From Nocardia cerradoensis NBRC 101014 (GTDB lineage: Bacteria; Actinomycetota; Actinomycetes; Mycobacteriales; Mycobacteriaceae), in NCBI RefSeq assembly GCF_000308535.1, contig NZ_BAFW01000217.1, positions 37,951 to 101,950 on the forward strand: DNA of 64,000 nucleotides. The letters are read 5' to 3'. A model generated the notes under the pieces. It had not been told where the DNA came from and did no database searches. It saw nothing but the letters and a program-made list of their open reading frames with translations. This document shows positions 59,783-64,000 of this stretch, one piece after another. How positions within the stretch are numbered: position 1 is the first letter of the stretch; every line of letters begins with the position of its first letter. A program made the position numbers and the translations under genes.

Positions 59783-60282
59783 TACGAATCCCTGCCCCTC
59801 CTACGACCGGCGGTGCCGGCGTGGCGACTGTCACCGATCACCTGATCGGCAAGCGATTGGGCCAGCGGCTCGACCTCGAGTCGCAGCTCGGACTTGACGC
59901 GGTCGGCCTCGGCGCGCAGATGGGCAGCGGATTCGGCGACGATGCCGTCGACCTCCTGCTGTGCCTGCGTCCGCAGGTCGTCCATGATCGCGCGGCCCTG
60001 GGCCCGTGCCTCGTTGCGGATGTCGGCCGCCTCGGTACGGGCTTGTTCCAGCGCCGTCTCATATTTCGCCTGGGCGTCGGCGAAGACCTGTTTCGCCTCT
60101 TTGGCGTTGGCGGCGGTCGCCTCCACCCGCTCCTCGCGTTCGGTCAGCACCTTGCGGATCGGCGGAACGACGAAGAACCAGATGACTCCGAGCACGATCA
60201 GAAAAATGATCAGCTCGACGAAGAAGGTGCCGTTGGGAATGAGGAAGTTCCCCTCGGCCACCACATCGGTTCGCGCGGACAT
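59782..60282 (-). CDS. atpF: ATP synthase F0 subunit b
   Basis: This is a 166-residue protein. A short N-terminal tail precedes one TM helix (TFFVELIIFLIVLGVIWFFV, about 19-38), then a long Ala/Glu/Arg coiled coil (NAKEAKQVFADAQAKYETAL) that forms the peripheral stalk linking F0 to F1. The C-terminus is RRRGRDS. The start at 60282 lies 8 bases after the atpE stop. Its stop TAA overlaps the b' ATG by one base, so the two stalk subunits are coupled. Confidence 0.92.
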   Translation of the reverse strand: MSARTDVVAEGNFLIPNGTFFVELIIFLIVLGVIWFFVVPPIRKVLTEREERVEATAANAKEAKQVFADAQAKYETALEQARTEAADIRNEARAQGRAIMDDLRTQAQQEVDGIVAESAAHLRAEADRVKSELRLEVEPLAQSLADQVIGDSRHAGTAGRRRGRDS

Positions 60283-60290
60283 CTCGCCGA

Positions 60291-60542
60291 TTACTTACCG
60301 GGAGTTGCGAATACGAACAGCGCCATGAACGCGAGATTGATGAAGTACGCGGCCTCGACCAGACCGACGGTCAGGAAGAAGTTACCGCGCAACCGGCCCT
60401 CTGCCTCGGGCTGCCGAGTGACGCCGTTGATCAGTGCCGAACCGGCCAGACCGTCACCGATACCCGCGCCGATGGCGCCACCGGCCATGATGAGGCCACC
60501 GCCGATGAGGGCACCCTGGACGATTGCTGGATCTGCTGCCAT
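60291..60542 (-). CDS. atpE: ATP synthase F0 subunit c (proteolipid ring)
   Basis: This 83-residue hairpin has helix 1 with GALIGGGLIMAGGAIGAGIG, a polar loop TRQPEAEGRL, and helix 2 with the proton-carrying Glu63 in VGLVEAAYFINLAFMALFVF. It is nearly identical in layout to M. tuberculosis AtpE, the target of bedaquiline. The start at 60542 is the standard one. It lies between atpB and atpF. Confidence 0.97.
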   Translation of the reverse strand: MAADPAIVQGALIGGGLIMAGGAIGAGIGDGLAGSALINGVTRQPEAEGRLRGNFFLTVGLVEAAYFINLAFMALFVFATPGK

Positions 60543-60598
60543 TTTCTCTTCCTGTTCTCCAACGTTGACCGATCGGTGGGGCCGATCGGGACTGCCGT

Positions 60599-61360
60599 TC
60601 AGTGGTTTTCGTGCTCCAGCGTCATGGATTGGCTGAAGTAGAGGACGGTCAAAAGCGCGAAGATGAACGCCTGAATGGCGCCGACGAACAAGTCGAACAG
60701 CTTCCAAATGGCGTTGGGGCCCCACGCGATCCAGTACGGGAACAGCGCGATCACCGCGACCATGACGCCGCCGGCGAACATATTTCCGAACAATCGCAGC
60801 GACAGCGACAACGGCTTGGCGATCTCTTCGATGATGTTGATCAACACCATCGGCCCCCACCCCGTGTGGCCCTTCAGCAACTGTTTCACATGCGTCACCG
60901 GACCGCGGCGTCTGACACCCGCGGCGTGGTAGAAGACGAAGACGAACAATGCCAGGGCATAGACGAAATTGACATCGGAGGCCGGCGGGAAGATGAATTC
61001 GCCGCGGCCGTACTGCATCGGCAGCACCGATATCCAGTTCGACAACAGGATGAAGGTGAAAAGCGTTACCGCCAACGGCAATACGAAGGGCGCGATACGC
61101 ATCCCGATCGCGGACTCCACCTGCCCGCGCATCTGCACGGTGATGGTCTCGAAGAACAACTGCACGCCGTTCGGTACGCCGGAGGTGATCTTCATACGGA
61201 GGAAGAGCGCCAGGGCGATGACGATCACCGCGGCGACCGCCGTCGAGATGATGGTGTCGACGTTGAACGTCAATCCCCAGAGTTCGGTGGTGGCGTGGTG
61301 ACCTACTTCGATCTTCGGCTCTTCATCGGCCAGGATCATCGTCGCGATAGTGCTGCTCAT
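60599..61360 (-). CDS. atpB: ATP synthase F0 subunit a
   Basis: This is a 253-residue polytopic protein. It begins ILADEEPKIEVGHHATTELW, with five to six hydrophobic helices. The essential Arg of the proton half-channels is in KPLSLSLRLFGNMFAGGVMV, and AIQAFIFALLTVLYFSQSM is the last helix. The ATG at 61360 overlaps the atpI stop in ATGA; the longer frame to 61384 is not needed. It works with the c-ring to couple proton flow to rotation. Confidence 0.97.
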   Translation of the reverse strand: MSSTIATMILADEEPKIEVGHHATTELWGLTFNVDTIISTAVAAVIVIALALFLRMKITSGVPNGVQLFFETITVQMRGQVESAIGMRIAPFVLPLAVTLFTFILLSNWISVLPMQYGRGEFIFPPASDVNFVYALALFVFVFYHAAGVRRRGPVTHVKQLLKGHTGWGPMVLINIIEEIAKPLSLSLRLFGNMFAGGVMVAVIALFPYWIAWGPNAIWKLFDLFVGAIQAFIFALLTVLYFSQSMTLEHENH

Positions 61361-61737
61361 GACTGCTGACGGAGCCCTCTCCACTCGGGCACGACGGTAT
61401 GCAAGACGAGGATCACCTGGAACAACGCGAGTCCGAAGAAGATGCCCACACCGTTCGGGCGCGTCAGGAACGCCACGATGATCGCCAGCACGGTGACGAT
61501 GATCAGCCGCGCGGCCGTCGACAAGGCCAGCGCCTGCTTATTCGGCGATTCCGAGCGGGTGATGCCGGTGACCGACCGCAATGTCAATTGCGCGTTCAGC
61601 CATCCCAGCCCCAGCCCGATACAGATGAAAACACCCAACATCAACCGATCCAGCGGACCGGTCACCACCAAAGCCAGCACACCGAATGCGGCTACCATGT
61701 AGCTCGCACGGCGCAGCCGGAGTTTGTCGATACTCAC
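61357..61737 (-). CDS. atpI: AtpI-like ATP synthase assembly protein
   Basis: This 126-residue protein has four hydrophobic helices (VAAFGVLALVVTGPLDRLML, GVFICIGLGLGWLNAQL, ARLIIVTVLAIIVAF, FFGLALFQVILVLHTVV). Position and length fit actinobacterial AtpI/UncI, which helps c-ring assembly. The start is the GTG at 61737. It is the first gene of the operon, and the preceding 600 bases hold the promoter. Confidence 0.85.
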   Translation of the reverse strand: MSIDKLRLRRASYMVAAFGVLALVVTGPLDRLMLGVFICIGLGLGWLNAQLTLRSVTGITRSESPNKQALALSTAARLIIVTVLAIIVAFLTRPNGVGIFFGLALFQVILVLHTVVPEWRGLRQQS

Positions 61738-62433
61738 TGCGACACCACCATCGCCGCCATCCCACCTCGTAGTAGGTCGTGATCGAGGTCAGCTTACACA
61801 GACCAACCTTCTTGCGTAGCAACATTTTTGATCTTCATATACTTGATCTTGAATTTTGCGCCGGACACTCCGGGCGAATAGGCTCAGTCATCGACCGGCT
61901 ATCGTCTTCTACGCCGTACGACCTGCAAATGAGGGCGTTTTTCGGAACATTCGGACGCCGCTCGCAGCGGCGCGGCAATGGTAAATCAACGGTCAATACT
62001 CTGCCGTGAAACGGTAAAATCTTCGGCGCGTCGCAATTGCAATTTGTCTGTATTGCCCGAATTGTCGAGATTTCGATTCGTCGATCCATCTATGCCTTAT
62101 ATATGTGCGCCCCGGACGTCCGAGCGCGGTGCCGCCGAGGCCCGCCGCCGGCCCCGGACACCCCGGCAGGGGCGGCGACACGGTCCGCCGCGATGTCCTA
62201 CCGCTCGGCAATCCCACCCGTCGGCCCAGGTCGGGTCGCACAAATTTCGCGTTCTACCAGGCATTCCCGGACAATTTACTGTCGAGGGGTTACCGTGACG
62301 TCTGCTGGGTACATCACCCACCGGGTCGCTCCGGCCCGCCCGATGAGGGAAACCGAAGTCCCGAGAGACGCCTGGTGGTTTCTGGTCTCTCGCCATGCTT
62401 GGTCGCAGCTTCACACGTTGAGGAGGCAGTACC
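61738..62433. other. Promoter region between divergent atp operon and glycosyltransferase
   Basis: These 696 bases are without a gene. The 61820-61860 part is AT-rich, with TTGATCTT at 61828-61835 and again at 61843-61850 (15-bp period), and may carry the atp promoter. The 61970-62110 part is also less GC-rich. A short frame just before 62434 has no recognisable product. Confidence 0.5.
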
Positions 62434-63720
62434 ATGAGCAGTAACCCGTCAGGCTCGGATTCCTCGGGTCCGTCCGGCTCCAGTCCCGTCGAGTACGACG
62501 ACTCCCTGCACTACCCGGAATCGGCGTACTCGGCCTCCTTGGAGGACGCTTCACTGGCGGACTCGGAATCCTTGATCTACCGGCTCCACGAATCCGGCGC
62601 GCCCTTGCACATCGTGATGGTCGCACCGCCGTACTTCGAAGTACCGCCTGCCGGTTACGGCGGCGTCGAAGCCGTGGTGGCTCAACTGGCGGACGCACTG
62701 GTAGCACGTGGGCACAAGGTGACCCTGCTGGGCGCCGGCCGCTCCGGGACTACCGCCCGGTTCATCCGGGTATGGGACGACATCCTCGCCGATCGTCTCG
62801 GCGATCCGTTCCCGGAGGTGCTCAACGCGCTCAAGGTTCGGCGCATCATCACCGAACTGGCGCGGACCGAACGGATCGATGTCGTCCACGACCACACCTT
62901 CGCGGGGCCGCTGAACGCTCCGATGTACACCGCCCTCGGCATTCCGACCGTGGTCACGGTGCACGGTCCGGTCGACGGGGAAGCGCAGGAGTACTACACC
63001 TCGCTGACCGATACCGCGCAGTTCGTCGCGATCAGCGATCGGCAGCGCTCACTCGCGGAGAATCTCAACTGGGTCGGCCGCGTCTACAACACGGTCCGCC
63101 CGGCCGAATGGCCGTTCCAGACCCGCAAACAGGACTTCGGCCTGTTCCTGGGGCGCTACGCCCCGTACAAGGGTCCCGATCTGGCCCTGCACGCCGCGCA
63201 CGAGGCGGGGATCCCGCTGGTGCTGGCGGCGAAGATGAACGAGCCCCCGGAGAAGGCCTACTTCGAGAACGCGGTGCGGCCACTGCTGCGCGACACCGAT
63301 TTCGTCTTCGGCGAGGCCGATCAGATCGCGAAACGGCTGCTGCTCGCCTCGGCGCGGTGCCTGCTGTTCCCGATCCGCTGGGAGGAGCCGTTCGGCATCG
63401 TGATGATCGAGGCGATGGCCTGCGGCACCCCGGTGGTGGCTCTGCGTGGCGGCGCGGTCGAAGAGGTCGTCGACCACGGGGTCACGGGCATCATCTGCGA
63501 CGATCCCGCCGAACTGCCCGCGGCCATCGCCGCGGCCGACGAGATCGACCCGGCCGCCTGCCGGCGCCGGGTGGTGGAGAGGTTCTCCGTCGACCAGTTG
63601 GGCGCCGGATACGAATCCGCCTACTACGCGGCGATCGACAAACTCGCCGGTGTCCCGGTACCCGTCGCATCCGACGGCGTTCCCCTGATCCGTCCGCTCT
63701 CGGCCGTCGGAAACGGCTGA
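62434..63720 (+). CDS. Glycosyltransferase family 4
   Basis: In this 428-residue GT-B enzyme, an acidic Ser-rich N-terminal extension of about 45 residues precedes HIVMVAPPYFEVPPAGYGGV (acceptor glycine loop) and VVHDHTFAGPLNAPMYTALG. The donor domain has FGLFLGRYAPYKGPDLALHA and the EX7E region WEEPFGIVMIEAMACGTPVV. It resembles glucosyl- or mannosyltransferases of trehalose or glycogen-like metabolism; donor unknown. The ATG at 62434 has GGAGG 8 bases upstream. Its strand and own leader separate it from atp. Confidence 0.88.
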   Translation: MSSNPSGSDSSGPSGSSPVEYDDSLHYPESAYSASLEDASLADSESLIYRLHESGAPLHIVMVAPPYFEVPPAGYGGVEAVVAQLADALVARGHKVTLLGAGRSGTTARFIRVWDDILADRLGDPFPEVLNALKVRRIITELARTERIDVVHDHTFAGPLNAPMYTALGIPTVVTVHGPVDGEAQEYYTSLTDTAQFVAISDRQRSLAENLNWVGRVYNTVRPAEWPFQTRKQDFGLFLGRYAPYKGPDLALHAAHEAGIPLVLAAKMNEPPEKAYFENAVRPLLRDTDFVFGEADQIAKRLLLASARCLLFPIRWEEPFGIVMIEAMACGTPVVALRGGAVEEVVDHGVTGIICDDPAELPAAIAAADEIDPAACRRRVVERFSVDQLGAGYESAYYAAIDKLAGVPVPVASDGVPLIRPLSAVGNG

Positions 63721-63736
63721 TTCGCAGGCGAATCCA

Positions 63737-63775
63737 CCCGCATCCGGTCCGCGTCCTCGCACGACCGGATGCGGG
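63737..63775. terminator. Hairpin terminator between convergent genes
   Basis: CCCGCATCCGGTC (63737-63749) and GACCGGATGCGGG (63763-63775) are perfect 13-bp arms with a 13-base loop. It lies between the stops of the glycosyltransferase and the MarR gene and can serve both. Confidence 0.85.
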
Positions 63776-63803
63776 CGTCCTCGGGGCCGAGCCGCCGCGG
63801 AAA

Positions 63804-64000
63804 TCAGCGGGGCAAGCCGCCGAAACGCCCTTCCCACCGCACCAGCACATCGGCCAGAATGCGGGCGAGTTCGCGCTGGTCGTCGTCCGGTAGTCCGGAC
63901 AGCAATCCCGCCTCGTAGGCCAGCTGGCGCGGCATCAGCCGATCGATCAGTGCCCGGCCGTCCGCGCTCAGCGAGATATGGGAGACCCGCCGATCCCTGG
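63804..64000 (-). CDS. MarR family regulator, C-terminal part (5' end outside window)
   Basis: The frame on the minus strand is open to the window edge and ends at the TGA 63806-63804. The visible 65 residues begin DRRVSHISLSADGRALIDRL, which is the wing with D-x-R of MarR proteins, followed by the dimerisation helices (DQRELARILADVLVRWEGRF). The DNA-binding helix lies outside. Targets unknown. Confidence 0.8.
   Translation of the reverse strand, partial: RDRRVSHISLSADGRALIDRLMPRQLAYEAGLLSGLPDDDQRELARILADVLVRWEGRFGGLPR

Overview
The window looks like a chromosomal segment from a high-GC actinobacterium of the Mycobacteriales, most likely a Nocardia-type organism. The evidence is GC-rich codon use, an arcA / protein O-mannosyltransferase / rsmI / metG neighbourhood like the one in Mycobacterium tuberculosis (Rv1001-Rv1002c-Rv1003-Rv1007c), a GAF-GGDEF-EAL protein of Rv1354c type, an Rv3651-like protein, a family-5 UDG, and mycobacterial-type atpE/atpB sequences. 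Genus is inference only.

0-17 kb: the end of metG, a TetR regulator, rsmI divergent from the PMT gene, arcA-gntR, then a soxR gene with a SoxR-type box touching its start codon. Next come an SDR, a GT4 glycosyltransferase, a c-di-GMP enzyme with a Rv3651-like partner, two translationally coupled effector-binding-domain proteins, udgB, tRNA-Ala(CGC) with a strong terminator, and a PIN toxin/antitoxin pair. A second soxR is divergent from an FMN reductase gene and an ABM-DDN fusion gene, a probable redox-drug response module.

17-24 kb: a deletion scar joining a truncated tetR to a truncated carboxylesterase, a VD-repeat protein with an RDD membrane protein, a long Thr/Pro-rich membrane-anchored protein (a likely PMT substrate), a MarR regulator, a small secreted protein, and a second SDR.

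24-30 kb: a compact, apparently undescribed biosynthetic locus made of a pterin-dependent aromatic amino acid hydroxylase, a one-module NRPS (C-A-T-TE with an EntF-like C domain), and a membrane-anchored catechol O-methyltransferase whose start overlaps the NRPS stop.

30-40 kb: a ferritin-like protein, a His-rich metal protein behind a CsoR-like palindrome, DUF5994, cspA, a Tat-exported beta-propeller, phoU, glycosyltransferase and flavin monooxygenase genes, and a PadR-controlled divergent locus.

40-50 kb: an acyl thioesterase, a remnant gene, an MFS/Gly-zipper pair, an AraC regulator, and a five-gene catabolic operon (quinone oxidoreductase, TauD, BKACE, hydrolase fused to CoA-transferase A, CoA-transferase B).

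50-64 kb: small secreted and membrane proteins, an alpha/beta hydrolase with a Cys nucleophile behind a perfect palindrome, two more Gly-zipper secreted paralogues, IclR, a lipoprotein, convergent response regulator and kinase genes, a four-repeat membrane protein, and a sirtuin. A perfect 34-bp palindrome follows. Then comes an ATP synthase operon containing only atpI-a-c-b-b', in which the b-delta fusion gene stops before the delta domain and no F1 genes follow. The window ends with a GT4 glycosyltransferase and a partial MarR gene.
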